Of a DNA stretch of 64,000 nt, positions 24,474-33,257 are shown piece by piece. The translations under genes were made by a program, and so were the position numbers. This DNA is from an uncultured Draconibacterium sp. (GTDB lineage Bacteria > Bacteroidota > Bacteroidia > Bacteroidales > Prolixibacteraceae). Numbering within the stretch: position 1 is the first letter of the stretch; each line of letters begins with the position of its first letter. Location of the stretch: positions 186,001 to 250,000 of the forward strand of contig NZ_OY775905.1 of NCBI RefSeq assembly GCF_963675065.1, in the 5' to 3' direction. Under the pieces are notes generated by a model that was given only the letters and a program-made list of their open reading frames with translations, was not told the origin of the DNA and did no database searches.

Positions 24474-26588
24474 TTATTTTAATAAATCAACTTTTCCATT
24501 ACAATCTGCCAATACTTTCTCAGCAAGGCCTCGTGGAACTTCTGCATAATGGCTAAATTCCATTGATGAAGTAGCACGACCCGAAGAAAGTGTACGCAAT
24601 ACTGTTACGTAACCAAATTGTTCTGACAGAGGAACTTTAGCTTCGATTACTTTTGCGTTACCCTTGCTATCCATGCTTGCAATTTCGCCACGACGACGGT
24701 TAAGGTCGGCAATAATATCACCCATGTACTCCTCTGGAGTTACAACCTCAACTTTCATAATTGGCTCAAGAAGCGCAGGTTTTGCTTTCGAAGCAGCGCT
24801 TTTAAATGCCTGACGAGCACAAATCTCGAACGATAACTGGTCTGAATCCACAGGGTGGAACGAACCGTCGAGCAGTGTTACTTTCAAGCTGTCCACAGGG
24901 AACCCTGCTAATGGACCATTTGACAATGCATCTTTAAAACCTTTTTCAACAGAAGGGATAAATTCGCGTGGAATACGACCACCTTTTACAGCATCAATAA
25001 ATTCCAAACCATCTTTTCCTTCTTCTGCAGGCTCTACTTTCACAATAACATCGGCAAATTTACCACGACCACCAGTCTGCTTTTTGAATACTTCACGTAA
25101 TTCAACAGATTCGGTAATAGCTTCTTTGTATGCTACCTGAGGTGCACCCTGGTTACATTCAACTTTGAACTCACGACGTAAACGGTCGACCAAAATTTCA
25201 AGGTGAAGCTCACCCATACCACGAATTACAGTCTGACCTGAATCTTCGTCGGTATTAACAACGAATGTAGGATCTTCCTCTGACAGTTTTGCCAAACCGT
25301 TTCCTAGTTTGTCTATGTCTTTTTGCGACTTAGGCTCAATAGCAATACCAATTACCGGTTCAGGGAAGTCCATGCTTTCCAGAACAATTGGGTTTTTAAT
25401 ATCACCTAAAGTATCACCAGTACGAATATCTTTAAAACCTACTGCAGCACAAATATCTCCTGCTGAAATAGAATCTTTTGGATTTTGCTTGTTAGAGTGC
25501 ATCTGGTACAAACGCGAGATACGCTCCTTTTTACCGGTACGCGAGTTGTATACACTATCACCGGCATTCAGCGTACCTGAGTACACACGAATAAATGCCA
25601 AACGACCTACGAATGGGTCGGTCGCAATTTTAAATGCTAATGCTGCCAAAGGCTCATCAGCATCAGGGTGACGCACCACTTCTTTATCGATTACCGGATT
25701 AATACCAGTAATTTCCTCTTTATCAAGTGGTGATGGTAAGAACTCACAAACAGCATCCAGCAAACGCTGAACACCTTTATTTTTAAATGCTGATCCACAC
25801 ATCATTGGAATGATTACACCTTCCAAAGTTGCTTTACGGATAACAGCCATCATTTCGTCTTTAGTTATTGAGTCAGGATCTTCGAAGTAACGCTCTAAAA
25901 TTGCGTCATCAACTTCTGCAACTGATTCAACCAACTTTTCTTTCCACTCTTCAGCTTGCTCTTGCAATTCTGCAGGAATCTCGCTTAGTACGTACTTTGT
26001 CCCCATTGCTGCATCGTCTTCCCAACGAACTGCTTTCATTTCTACCAGGTCGATTACCCCTTCGAAACTTTCTTCAGAACCGATAGGAATTTGCATTGGA
26101 ACAGGGTTAGCACCTAATTTTTCTTTAATATCGTTATATACGTTAAAGAAATCGGCCCCCTGACGGTCCATTTTGTTTACGAATGCAATACGTGGAACGC
26201 CATACTTTTCAGCCTGACGCCATACAGTTTCCGACTGTGCCTCTACACCACCAACGGCGCAGAAAAGAGCAACGGTACCATCCAGAATACGCAACGAACG
26301 TTCAACCTCAACAGTGAAGTCAACGTGCCCGGGAGTATCAATGATGTTGATCTTATGCTCAATGTCATTATGTTTCCAGAAAGTAGTAGTTGCAGCAGAA
26401 GTAATGGTAATACCTCTTTCCTGCTCCTGCTCCATCCAGTCCATGGTAGCAGCACCATCGTGCACCTCACCAATACGGTGAGTCAACCCCGTATAAAACA
26501 GAATACGCTCTGTTACAGTGGTTTTACCGGCGTCGATGTGCGCCATAATACCAATATTCCTGGTATATTTCAGATCTTGTTTAGCCAT
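24474..26588 (-). CDS. fusA: Elongation factor G, 704 aa
   Basis: Ribosomal translocase GTPase. All GTPase motifs are canonical: G1 AHIDAGKTT, G3 DTPGHVDFT with the catalytic His, G4 NKMD. Domains II-V follow (GRGKFADVIVKVEP, SFHPVDSDQLSFE, LSSGRATSSMEFSHY) at normal length. This is the housekeeping EF-G; the window holds a second, divergent EF-G gene at 49116. Confidence 0.98.
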   Translation of the reverse strand: MAKQDLKYTRNIGIMAHIDAGKTTVTERILFYTGLTHRIGEVHDGAATMDWMEQEQERGITITSAATTTFWKHNDIEHKINIIDTPGHVDFTVEVERSLRILDGTVALFCAVGGVEAQSETVWRQAEKYGVPRIAFVNKMDRQGADFFNVYNDIKEKLGANPVPMQIPIGSEESFEGVIDLVEMKAVRWEDDAAMGTKYVLSEIPAELQEQAEEWKEKLVESVAEVDDAILERYFEDPDSITKDEMMAVIRKATLEGVIIPMMCGSAFKNKGVQRLLDAVCEFLPSPLDKEEITGINPVIDKEVVRHPDADEPLAALAFKIATDPFVGRLAFIRVYSGTLNAGDSVYNSRTGKKERISRLYQMHSNKQNPKDSISAGDICAAVGFKDIRTGDTLGDIKNPIVLESMDFPEPVIGIAIEPKSQKDIDKLGNGLAKLSEEDPTFVVNTDEDSGQTVIRGMGELHLEILVDRLRREFKVECNQGAPQVAYKEAITESVELREVFKKQTGGRGKFADVIVKVEPAEEGKDGLEFIDAVKGGRIPREFIPSVEKGFKDALSNGPLAGFPVDSLKVTLLDGSFHPVDSDQLSFEICARQAFKSAASKAKPALLEPIMKVEVVTPEEYMGDIIADLNRRRGEIASMDSKGNAKVIEAKVPLSEQFGYVTVLRTLSSGRATSSMEFSHYAEVPRGLAEKVLADCNGKVDLLK

Positions 26589-26629
26589 TTTTTTAACCTA
26601 TTTTCTATTTCCAATTTTACTAAACTATC

Positions 26630-27106
26630 CTAGAATCTGAAGTGTGCGAATGCACGGTTAGCTTCGGCCATTCTGTGTGTATCTTCTTTTCTCTTGTATG
26701 CTCCACCTTCTTCGTTGAAAGCAGCGATGATCTCAGCAGATAATTTATCAGCCATAGATCTTCCCGAACGTTTACGGGCAAACAAAATCATGTTTTTGAT
26801 ACTGATAGCGTTCTTTCTTTCCGGACGAACTTCCATTGGAACCTGAAAAGTAGCACCTCCTACACGGCGACTCTTAACCTCAACATTTGGAGTAATGTTC
26901 TCCAATGCTTTTTTCCAAACTTCAAGAGGTGATTGTTCAGCATCTTTCATGCGTTTCTCTACCATATCCATGGCTTCATAAAACACAGCATATGCTGTTG
27001 ATTTTTTACCATCAACCATAAGGTCATTAACAAACCTGGTTACTAAAGTGTCGTTGAATTTTGGATCCGGTAAAAGGATCCTCTTCTTTGGTTTCGACTT
27101 TCTCAT
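26630..27106 (-). CDS. rpsG: 30S ribosomal protein S7, 158 aa
   Basis: Primary head-assembly protein. MRKSKPKKRILLPDPKFND, TRFVNDLMVDGKKSTAYAVF, ARKRSGRSMADKLSAEI and the C-terminal EDTHRMAEANRAFAHFRF are present. In E. coli S7 binds the rpsL-rpsG intercistronic RNA; here that spacer is 134 nt long and structured. Confidence 0.98.
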   Translation of the reverse strand: MRKSKPKKRILLPDPKFNDTLVTRFVNDLMVDGKKSTAYAVFYEAMDMVEKRMKDAEQSPLEVWKKALENITPNVEVKSRRVGGATFQVPMEVRPERKNAISIKNMILFARKRSGRSMADKLSAEIIAAFNEEGGAYKRKEDTHRMAEANRAFAHFRF

Positions 27107-27240
27107 TTTAAAACTTTTTAGTGTTATCTAAATCGGCTGCCCTAAGGCGGTCTTCAGTTCATCTCTGGAAGACAATAGAGAGAATTCCTTACTCAACCAA
27201 ACCACTGAAAATAACGTAGTTAATTACTTTTTTTACTTTC
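27107..27240 (-). other. rpsL-rpsG intercistronic spacer with hairpins
   Basis: This is by far the longest spacer inside the ribosomal cluster. It contains GTCTTC (27150-27155) paired with GAAGAC (27168-27173) around 12 nt, and adjoining GCC/GGC pairs near 27138-27149. In the leftward RNA the structure lies between the rpsL stop and the rpsG start, where S7 autoregulation acts in E. coli. Function is inferred from position only. Confidence 0.4.
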
Positions 27241-27615
27241 TTATTTTTTCGGTTTTTTCGCACCATATTTCGAACGACGTTGCAAACGTCCTTCAACACC
27301 CGCAGTATCCAGCGCACCGCGAATTAAGTGATAACGTACACCCGGAAGGTCTTTTACCCTACCTCCACGTACAAGCACAATTGAGTGCTCCTGAAGGTTG
27401 TGGCCCTCACCAGGAATGTAAGCATTCACCTCTTTACCATTGGTTAACCTTACCCTTGCTACTTTACGCATTGCCGAGTTTGGTTTCTTTGGCGTAGTGG
27501 TATAAACACGAACACATACTCCACGACGTTGTGGGCATGAATCTAAAGCCGGAGATTTACTCTTCTCAACTTTAGTTTGTCTTCCTTTTCTAACTAACTG
27601 TTGAATAGTTGGCAT
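27241..27615 (-). CDS. rpsL: 30S ribosomal protein S12, 124 aa
   Basis: Decoding-centre protein and first gene of the cluster. MPTIQQLVRKGRQTKVEKS, TTPKKPNSAMRKVARVRLTN and VRGGRVKDLPGVRYHLIRG are present; the Lys residues whose change gives streptomycin resistance in other bacteria are wild type. It is preceded by promoter-like sequences at 27664 and 27739. Confidence 0.98.
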   Translation of the reverse strand: MPTIQQLVRKGRQTKVEKSKSPALDSCPQRRGVCVRVYTTTPKKPNSAMRKVARVRLTNGKEVNAYIPGEGHNLQEHSIVLVRGGRVKDLPGVRYHLIRGALDTAGVEGRLQRRSKYGAKKPKK

Positions 27616-27663
27616 AACTACCTGTTTTTTATATAGTTAATAATCTTTATCCAAAATGGACTG

Positions 27664-27694
27664 CAAAATTATGCAAAAATCCTTAATTATCAAT
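27664..27694 (-). promoter_or_regulatory. Candidate promoter P1 of the rpsL cluster
   Basis: On the minus strand a -7 element TAATTTTG (27671-27664) fits TAnnTTTG. ATTG lies 19 nt upstream at 27694-27691, close to the TTTG -33 consensus of Bacteroidota. The predicted leader to rpsL is about 40 nt. Confidence 0.5.
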
Positions 27695-27738
27695 CGTTTC
27701 GAGACGAAAAAGCACACTTTTCCCCTAAAAACGGCTCG

Positions 27739-27768
27739 CAAAAGTACGAATTATTATTAAAGGACAAT
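27739..27768 (-). promoter_or_regulatory. Candidate promoter P2 of the rpsL cluster
   Basis: A second minus-strand -7 match, TACTTTTG (27746-27739), has ATTG 18 nt upstream (27768-27765). Two promoters in tandem would suit a highly expressed operon. Confidence 0.45.
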
Positions 27769-27914
27769 AGATTTCTACTTTTTTTTTGAAATAATTAAGA
27801 TTGAAATGAGTTGAGAGAGAGAAGATTGAAGAAAAAAGCTGCAAGTATCAGCAATTACGCAAAAAGATGTAATCAAAAGGTAAAATACAACTAACAACCG
27901 AACATTGAAACCGC

Positions 27915-29219
27915 TTATTGCTTTATTCTTTCTTTCCAAAGCGATTTTAATGGATTAAAAATTCGCTGAATAAGCCGAAGATCCTCGGTTATAATTTCGG
28001 CCTGCCCCATTAACTGACTTTGCATTTGTAGTTCATTATCATAATTGGTTATCAAGCCATTAGGAAAAATGACCTCTACCATATAAAAGCTATCTTCGGG
28101 CACCAGCGAAACACTTTCAACTTTGCCACGCACCAAACCATATTCCATGTACGGGTAATTGTCGAATTTCACATTTACATCAAGACCTTCTTTTACCTTC
28201 CCCGATCCTCGAACAGGCAACTCTACCTTACCAATTACCTCACCAACATCTTCAGGCACGATGGTTAATACACGGTCGCCCTCGGTAATATTTTGATTTT
28301 CGGCATAAAACTTATTAAAAGTAACCACCCCATCAATTGGCGATCGCAATACATAAGTAAGAAACCAATCACTTGCCTGGCTTTTCAGGTTATTAAAGGC
28401 TTCAATTAATGCCGATTCGTACTGAATTTTATAATCGTGATATTCCTTTTCGTTTTCAATAATTTTTTGATCCAGCTCACTGATTGCAATTTGCTTTTCT
28501 GCCAAGGTTGAGCGAATACCATCGAGTTCCGATTTTTTACTCAACATTTCCGATTCAGCTTGCTCCAAAACAGTGGAAGAAACAACCTCACCGGCCAGCA
28601 GCTTTTTCTGGCGCTCGTAATTACGCAGTTTAATCTGGTATTCTTTATCGATGGCCACTTTCTGCTCCCAAAGGCGGTCATACAGAATCCGTGCATTTTT
28701 CAACTGCTCCTTATACGACTCCTCTTTCAATATATAATAGTTGCGTTGATAGAATTCATTTAACTCGCCGTAACGGGTTAAAAACTGCGAATAATACTCT
28801 TGCACTGCCCCCAGTTGCAGACTTTTATTAAAACGTTGCGAAACAGTGAAGTTTAGTGTATCAAAAGCCGGCTGAACAGTACTTATCATCTGCTCCAACT
28901 CGAGCACATCGTTATAATCTGCCGGATTTTCTATTAAGGCAATGGTTTGTCCGGATTGAACATGGTCTTTGTCTTCAACAAAAAGCTGCTCTATTTTTCC
29001 GGTTGCCCGTGCAACCAATGTCGCCGGCGGATTTTCGGTGGTAACCACAATATTCGAACGTAAAATATCAGGATAATAAAAAATAAAACTAAACAGAATG
29101 ATGAGTGAGAAAATAGCTACAAACACAAGAATTCCATACCGCACAATGCGCGACGGAACTCCGCCAAGTATCTCCTGTACTTCACCGGAACGAATTTCTA
29201 TTTTTTTGTCATCAGCCAC
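27915..29219 (-). CDS. HlyD-family membrane fusion protein, 434 aa
   Basis: Periplasmic adaptor of a type I secretion or peptide export system. A short cytosolic N-terminus is followed by a membrane segment (YGILVFVAIFSLIILFSFIF, about residues 28-50), a first lipoyl half (LVARATGKIEQLFVEDKDHVQ), a long coiled-coil hairpin (about 120-280), the second lipoyl half (LRSPIDGVVTFNKF) and a beta-barrel domain. The start codon is GTG at 29219; no ATG gives a better N-terminus. The partner is the C39-peptidase ABC transporter gene upstream, from which it is separated by a small four-helix-bundle gene and AT-rich repeats. No TolC gene is in the window. Confidence 0.93.
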   Translation of the reverse strand: MADDKKIEIRSGEVQEILGGVPSRIVRYGILVFVAIFSLIILFSFIFYYPDILRSNIVVTTENPPATLVARATGKIEQLFVEDKDHVQSGQTIALIENPADYNDVLELEQMISTVQPAFDTLNFTVSQRFNKSLQLGAVQEYYSQFLTRYGELNEFYQRNYYILKEESYKEQLKNARILYDRLWEQKVAIDKEYQIKLRNYERQKKLLAGEVVSSTVLEQAESEMLSKKSELDGIRSTLAEKQIAISELDQKIIENEKEYHDYKIQYESALIEAFNNLKSQASDWFLTYVLRSPIDGVVTFNKFYAENQNITEGDRVLTIVPEDVGEVIGKVELPVRGSGKVKEGLDVNVKFDNYPYMEYGLVRGKVESVSLVPEDSFYMVEVIFPNGLITNYDNELQMQSQLMGQAEIITEDLRLIQRIFNPLKSLWKERIKQ

Positions 29220-29267
29220 TTAATCTAAAGTTTGTTTTTATTTAACGACTCACTCTATTCTATTGCT

Positions 29268-29336
29268 CCATTGTTAAATTGGTCTATTGTTAAATTGCTC
29301 TATTGTTAAATTATTAAATTGTTCTATTGTTAAATT
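29268..29336. repeat. Four direct repeats of a 13-bp AT-rich unit, left flank of the four-helix-bundle gene
   Basis: CYATTGTTAAATT occurs at 29268-29280, 29284-29296, 29300-29312 and 29324-29336, with steps of 16, 16 and 24 bp. Three copies are identical and the first has C for T. Inverted relatives (CAATTTAACAG, CAATTTAGCAG) lie on the other side of the gene at 29731-29757, so the gene is enclosed by inverted repeat arrays. Confidence 0.75.
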
Positions 29337-29348
29337 GTTTTCAGCAAC

Positions 29349-29726
29349 TTAGTACTTCAGCTTCTCGTTTGTATAGTTTATTAAATTGTAAATCTCCTTT
29401 CTAAGACCATCAAGTGTCTGAAGATATTCGTTGCTATCATGAGAAGAAATCAGCTCTCTTGCTTTCGACTTTTTTATCCAGTCGGCAACTTCCTCTAGCG
29501 ATCCCATGCTAATCCTGTAAAACCGAACCTTATCCTTTTTTGAATAACGCCCAAAGCCTTCTGCGATATTCGCAGAAATTGAATCAACTGCTCTTACTAA
29601 TTGTTTCCCAACTGTATCTTTCGCAAAATAATCCCAGGCTAAAACCGCCTTCCATATGTCGTTTGAAAATGTAAATGCCATTTGATAAGCACTAATCTTC
29701 TCCAATGTCAGATATTCTTTAGGCAT
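29349..29726 (-). CDS. Four-helix-bundle protein (23S rRNA intervening-sequence/S23 family), 125 aa
   Basis: The pattern TLEKISAYQMAFTFSNDIWK, QLVRAVDSISANIAEGFGRYS, DKVRFYRISMGSLEEVADWI and LRKEIYNLINYTNEKL is diagnostic of the small family named after ORFs in 23S rRNA intervening sequences (avd-like fold). These proteins form pentamers of four-helix bundles; their cellular role is not settled. The gene interrupts an exporter pair with which it has no known functional link and is flanked by inverted AT-rich repeat arrays, which suggests insertion as a cassette. No reverse transcriptase or variable repeat is nearby, so it is not part of a diversity-generating retroelement here. Confidence 0.93.
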   Translation of the reverse strand: MPKEYLTLEKISAYQMAFTFSNDIWKAVLAWDYFAKDTVGKQLVRAVDSISANIAEGFGRYSKKDKVRFYRISMGSLEEVADWIKKSKARELISSHDSNEYLQTLDGLRKEIYNLINYTNEKLKY

Positions 29727-29730
29727 AATC

Positions 29731-29757
29731 TACAATTTAACAGTTTTTCAATTTAGC
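29731..29757. repeat. AT-rich repeats, right flank of the four-helix-bundle gene
   Basis: CAATTTAACAG and CAATTTAGCAG follow one another here, with a shortened ACAATTA just beyond. They are the reverse complement of the unit found left of the gene (CTGTTAAATTG versus CTATTGTTAAATTG). Confidence 0.6.
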
Positions 29758-29770
29758 AGTTTTACAATTA

Positions 29771-31960
29771 CTAATTCCCCAATTCCAATTGATTCTTCAC
29801 CAGTTGATAATATTTCCCTTGTTTTGCAATCAGTTCTTCGTGTGTTCCGCGTTCAACAATTTCACCTGTTTCGAGCACCACAATCTGATCGGCATTTTTC
29901 ACCGTACTTAAACGGTGCGCCACCACAACCACAGTTTTACCAGCCGAGAATTTGTCCATATTTTCCATGATCATTTTCTCGTTATTGGCATCAAGCGCAT
30001 TGGTTGCCTCATCAAAAAACAGATACTCCGGTGATTTATATATTGCGCGGGCAATCAGTATTCGTTGCTTCTGCCCCTGACTCAGCCCTACACCTTCCTG
30101 TCCAATTTTTGTATTGTAACTCAAAGGCAATGCTTCAATATAATCTTGTATGTTGGCCATTTTAACGGCATTCAACAAACGCTCCTGATCAACAAGCTCA
30201 TCGTTCACCACAATATTTTTTGCAATACTGTCGGAAAAGATAAAACCATCCTGCATGACCACGCCACAGTTGTCGCGCCACATTTGCGGCGAATAATTGG
30301 ACAATCGCGTTCCTCCAATTTTAATATCTCCTGCTACCGGGGGATAAAAACCGAGCAACAATTTTATTAATGTGGTTTTACCACTACCACTGGTTCCTAC
30401 AATGGCTGTTGTTTTCTTTTCAGGAATTTCAAGATTGATATTATTCAAAACCTTTGGCGAACGTGGCCCTTCGTACTGAAAAACCAGGTCGTTAACCAAT
30501 ATTCCTTTATTTTCAGGTAAATTTCTCACATACGACTTACCGGCTTCACTCTCATCTTTTTTCTCATGGATCTCTGCCAGGCGCTCCAAACTAATCTTGG
30601 CATCCTGCGCTGTGTGCATAAAATTAATGAGCTGGCGCAATGGTGTATTCAACTGACCTATTATATATTGTATGGCCAGCATCATACCAAGTGTTAATTG
30701 GCCATTTACAACCGCAGTGGCAGAAATGATGATGATAAGAATGTTTTTTGTTTCATTAATAAATACCGAACCGGCATCCTGATATTGCTGAAGCGATAGA
30801 CTCTTTACACTAACCTTGAACAAACCGGCCTGAACACGCTCCCACTCCCAGCGTTTTTGTTTTTCGTAGTTGTTCAGTTTTATCTCCTGCATCCCGTTAA
30901 TGATCTGGATGAGTTTACTCTGATTTTCGGAGAGTTTACTAAAACGTTTAAAATCCAACTCGCGTCGGCGCTTCATAAATACATATATCCACACAAAGTA
31001 AAGAGCAGAACCTATAATAAATATGAAAAATATTTTCCAACTGTAAATGGCCAATACAATGGCAAAAACCACGAGACTAAAAACAGAAAATAATACCCCA
31101 ATAGATTGCGCGGTTAAGAAACGCTCAATCCGATCATGATCTTCAATACGCTGCAAAATATCGCCGATCATTTTCGAATCAAAAAAGCCCAGCGGCAATT
31201 TCATCAACTTGATCAGGAAATCAGAAATAATAGAAATATTAATACGTGTACTGATGTGCAATAAAATCCACGAACGGATAAACTCAACCGACATTCGGCT
31301 GATAAATAATACCAATTGTGCAATAAGAACCAGGTAGATAAAACCAATATCCTGATTATTGATACCAATATCGACAACGCTTTGGGTTAAAAACGGCAAT
31401 ACCAGCTGAATACAACTTCCGAGAAAGAAACCAAGAATTAACTGAATAACGAGCTTCTTGTACGGCTTCAGATAATTAAATACAAACTGAAACCCGGTAC
31501 GTTTTACTTTGTCGTCCTCACTTTGGTAAAAATCGGGAGTGGGCTGCAAAAGCAGGCAAATCCCTTTTTCTTCACCTCCAGAAACTGTTGATATCCATTT
31601 TTCGCAAAACTCTTTCTCGGTGTACTCAATGCGCCCAAATTCAGGATCGGCAACATAAACTTTACCTTTCTTAAACTGATAAACAACTACAAAGTGCTCC
31701 TGCCCCCAATGCACAATGCAGGGCAGCGGCGCCTCATTCTTTAATTGCTGAAAGGTAATCTTCACCCCCATCGAGCGCATCCCAATCGCTTCGGCAGCAT
31801 CGCTAATTCCCAGCAACGACACACCTTCCCGGGTGATGTAAGAGTTTTCGCGAAGAAATTCTGTAGTGTAATGCTTCCCGTAATATTTAGCCACCATACG
31901 CAAGCAGGTAGGGCCGCAATCCATTGCATCAAATTGCTGATAAAACGGGAACTTTGACAT
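29771..31960 (-). CDS. Peptidase-containing ABC transporter (C39 family), 729 aa
   Basis: Exporter that removes a double-Gly-type leader from its substrate during export. The N-terminal C39 peptidase has Cys15 (MDCGPTCL), His89 (WGQEHFVVV) and Asp105 (VADPEFG), a complete triad. About six membrane segments follow (about 160-440), then the nucleotide-binding domain with Walker A GTSGSGKTTL, signature LSQGQKQR, Walker B YLFFDEATNALD and the H-loop VVAHRLST. The start is ATG at 31960. The HlyD-family partner lies downstream. No obvious GG-leader substrate gene was found beside it, so the cargo (bacteriocin-like or signalling peptide) is unknown. Confidence 0.95.
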   Translation of the reverse strand: MSKFPFYQQFDAMDCGPTCLRMVAKYYGKHYTTEFLRENSYITREGVSLLGISDAAEAIGMRSMGVKITFQQLKNEAPLPCIVHWGQEHFVVVYQFKKGKVYVADPEFGRIEYTEKEFCEKWISTVSGGEEKGICLLLQPTPDFYQSEDDKVKRTGFQFVFNYLKPYKKLVIQLILGFFLGSCIQLVLPFLTQSVVDIGINNQDIGFIYLVLIAQLVLFISRMSVEFIRSWILLHISTRINISIISDFLIKLMKLPLGFFDSKMIGDILQRIEDHDRIERFLTAQSIGVLFSVFSLVVFAIVLAIYSWKIFFIFIIGSALYFVWIYVFMKRRRELDFKRFSKLSENQSKLIQIINGMQEIKLNNYEKQKRWEWERVQAGLFKVSVKSLSLQQYQDAGSVFINETKNILIIIISATAVVNGQLTLGMMLAIQYIIGQLNTPLRQLINFMHTAQDAKISLERLAEIHEKKDESEAGKSYVRNLPENKGILVNDLVFQYEGPRSPKVLNNINLEIPEKKTTAIVGTSGSGKTTLIKLLLGFYPPVAGDIKIGGTRLSNYSPQMWRDNCGVVMQDGFIFSDSIAKNIVVNDELVDQERLLNAVKMANIQDYIEALPLSYNTKIGQEGVGLSQGQKQRILIARAIYKSPEYLFFDEATNALDANNEKMIMENMDKFSAGKTVVVVAHRLSTVKNADQIVVLETGEIVERGTHEELIAKQGKYYQLVKNQLELGN

Positions 31961-32031
31961 AGCTTTCTTTTGTTGCGGAAAGATAGAAAAAAAATCAGGT
32001 CCTCATAAGCTTAGTCGTGCCATTTTATTAA

Positions 32032-32322
32032 CTATAACATGAGGAAAACCAAATAAACCAGAGCAGGAATAAATCCCAGTAAAGACAATCGCCGTGCTGA
32101 ATTCTCAAATTTTTCCTTCTCGCTTAAATAATAAAATAGTGCAACCGGCAGTACAGCAATCACTAAACTTATACCTAAAAAATCGAAAAAAGCTCCCTTT
32201 TCCGAAAGAAAACGAAATTGGTGCGCTCCATTTTTAAAATAGAAAATGGCAGCTGAAATAACGGCCGATACAAGAATTATAACTACCGGATAAATGCGGC
32301 AACAAAGATTATTTTTTTGCAT
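32032..32322 (-). CDS. Small membrane protein of unknown function, 96 aa
   Basis: Three hydrophobic segments: IYPVVIILVSAVISAAIFYF, FLGISLVIAVLPVALFYYL and LGFIPALVYLVFLML, joined by short charged loops (RFLSEKGAF, SEKEKFENSARRLS). No family recognised. It lies 71 nt upstream of the ABC exporter on the same strand and could be its first cistron. The frame is closed on both sides and the hydrophobic pattern is regular, which supports a real gene. Confidence 0.6.
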   Translation of the reverse strand: MQKNNLCCRIYPVVIILVSAVISAAIFYFKNGAHQFRFLSEKGAFFDFLGISLVIAVLPVALFYYLSEKEKFENSARRLSLLGFIPALVYLVFLML

Positions 32323-32454
32323 GGTGCAAGATAATTATAAAGTTTTTCATTGAAACAATATAAACTTCCTGTTCATTCGTATTCCAACTGAATCCAATCA
32401 AATGTCGTCATAAGCTTTAAAAGTTATTATATTGCAATTTGAAAAGAAGTTTGC

Positions 32455-33135
32455 ATGAAGATTCTTATTATAGAAGACGAAATAGCTCTATCCGACGCCA
32501 TTTTTCAGTACCTGACCGAAGAAGGTTATGTATGCGAAACAGCCTACGATTACAATACGGCGGCCGAACATATTGAAATCCATTTTTACGATTGCATCTT
32601 GGTAGATATTAATTTGCCGGGCGGCAGCGGTCTCGATCTCATCCGGCAGGTAAAAAAGGACAATAAAAAAATGGGGATCATTATTATTTCGGCACGCGAT
32701 TCGGTGGAAAACAGAATTGAAGGGCTTGAAATTGGTGCTGATAATTACCTCACAAAACCTTTTCACCTGGCCGAATTAAATGCCCACCTGAAATCGATTA
32801 ACCGGCGGATAAATTTCGATGGTGACAATCATATTCTCATTAACGAAATAAAAATCCTCCCCGACTCGCACCAGGTTTTTGTAAACGACAACGAGCTGCA
32901 ACTCACAAAGAAAGAGTACGAACTGCTCCAGTTTTTTGTGGCCAACAAAAACAAGGTGATCACCAAAACCGGATTGGCACAGCATCTTTGGGGCGATTAT
33001 ATGGACATTGCCGATTCGTATGATTTTATTTACGGACACATAAAAAACCTGCGCAAAAAACTGATAAAAAAAGGATGCACCGATTATATAAAAACCATTT
33101 ACGGCGTTGGATATAAATTCGATACAGAACAATGA
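32455..33135 (+). CDS. OmpR/PhoB-family response regulator, 226 aa
   Basis: Receiver domain with acidic pair in IIEDEI, phospho-Asp51 in CILVDINLPGG, and the conserved Lys in NYLTKPFHLAEL. A winged-helix Trans_reg_C domain follows (LTKKEYELLQFFV, DYIKTIYGVGYKF). It precedes a sensor kinase gene on the same strand by 122 nt that include an inverted repeat. In Bacteroidota this pairing often controls transport or envelope genes; the target is unknown here. Confidence 0.95.
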   Translation: MKILIIEDEIALSDAIFQYLTEEGYVCETAYDYNTAAEHIEIHFYDCILVDINLPGGSGLDLIRQVKKDNKKMGIIIISARDSVENRIEGLEIGADNYLTKPFHLAELNAHLKSINRRINFDGDNHILINEIKILPDSHQVFVNDNELQLTKKEYELLQFFVANKNKVITKTGLAQHLWGDYMDIADSYDFIYGHIKNLRKKLIKKGCTDYIKTIYGVGYKFDTEQ

Positions 33136-33150
33136 TAAAAACAAAGATTA

Positions 33151-33222
33151 AACACAAAGACTCAATAACACAAAAACATTGTGCTTTTTTCGTTTAGTTT
33201 TGTGCCTTAGTGACTTTGTGTT
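33151..33222. repeat. Imperfect long inverted repeat between response regulator and kinase genes
   Basis: AACACAAAG at 33151-33159 pairs with CTTTGTGTT at 33214-33222, and CACAAAA at 33169-33175 with TTTTGTG at 33198-33204. The composition (CACAAAG-type words) resembles a class of short dispersed spacers common in this phylum. It could fold in the mRNA and lower expression of the kinase relative to the regulator. Confidence 0.5.
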
Positions 33223-33257
33223 CTATTTGAAAAGTATAGATCAGACATGCAAAAAGT

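Larger units (their letters stand above)
27616..27914. other. Leader/promoter region of the ribosomal cluster and downstream spacer of the HlyD gene
   Basis: AT-rich DNA with no gene seen. It carries two leftward promoter-like sequences described separately. The HlyD-family gene ends leftward at 27915; no clear intrinsic terminator for it was recognised here. Confidence 0.6.

Noticed and set aside
24454..24474. Expected tuf gene between fusA and rpsJ
   Set aside because: The gap is only 19 nt. tuf lies elsewhere, as is normal for this phylum.
29268..29336. CRISPR-like look of the repeated 13-bp units
   Set aside because: Units are too short, spacers are 3-11 bp, and there are no cas genes; it is a simple direct repeat array.
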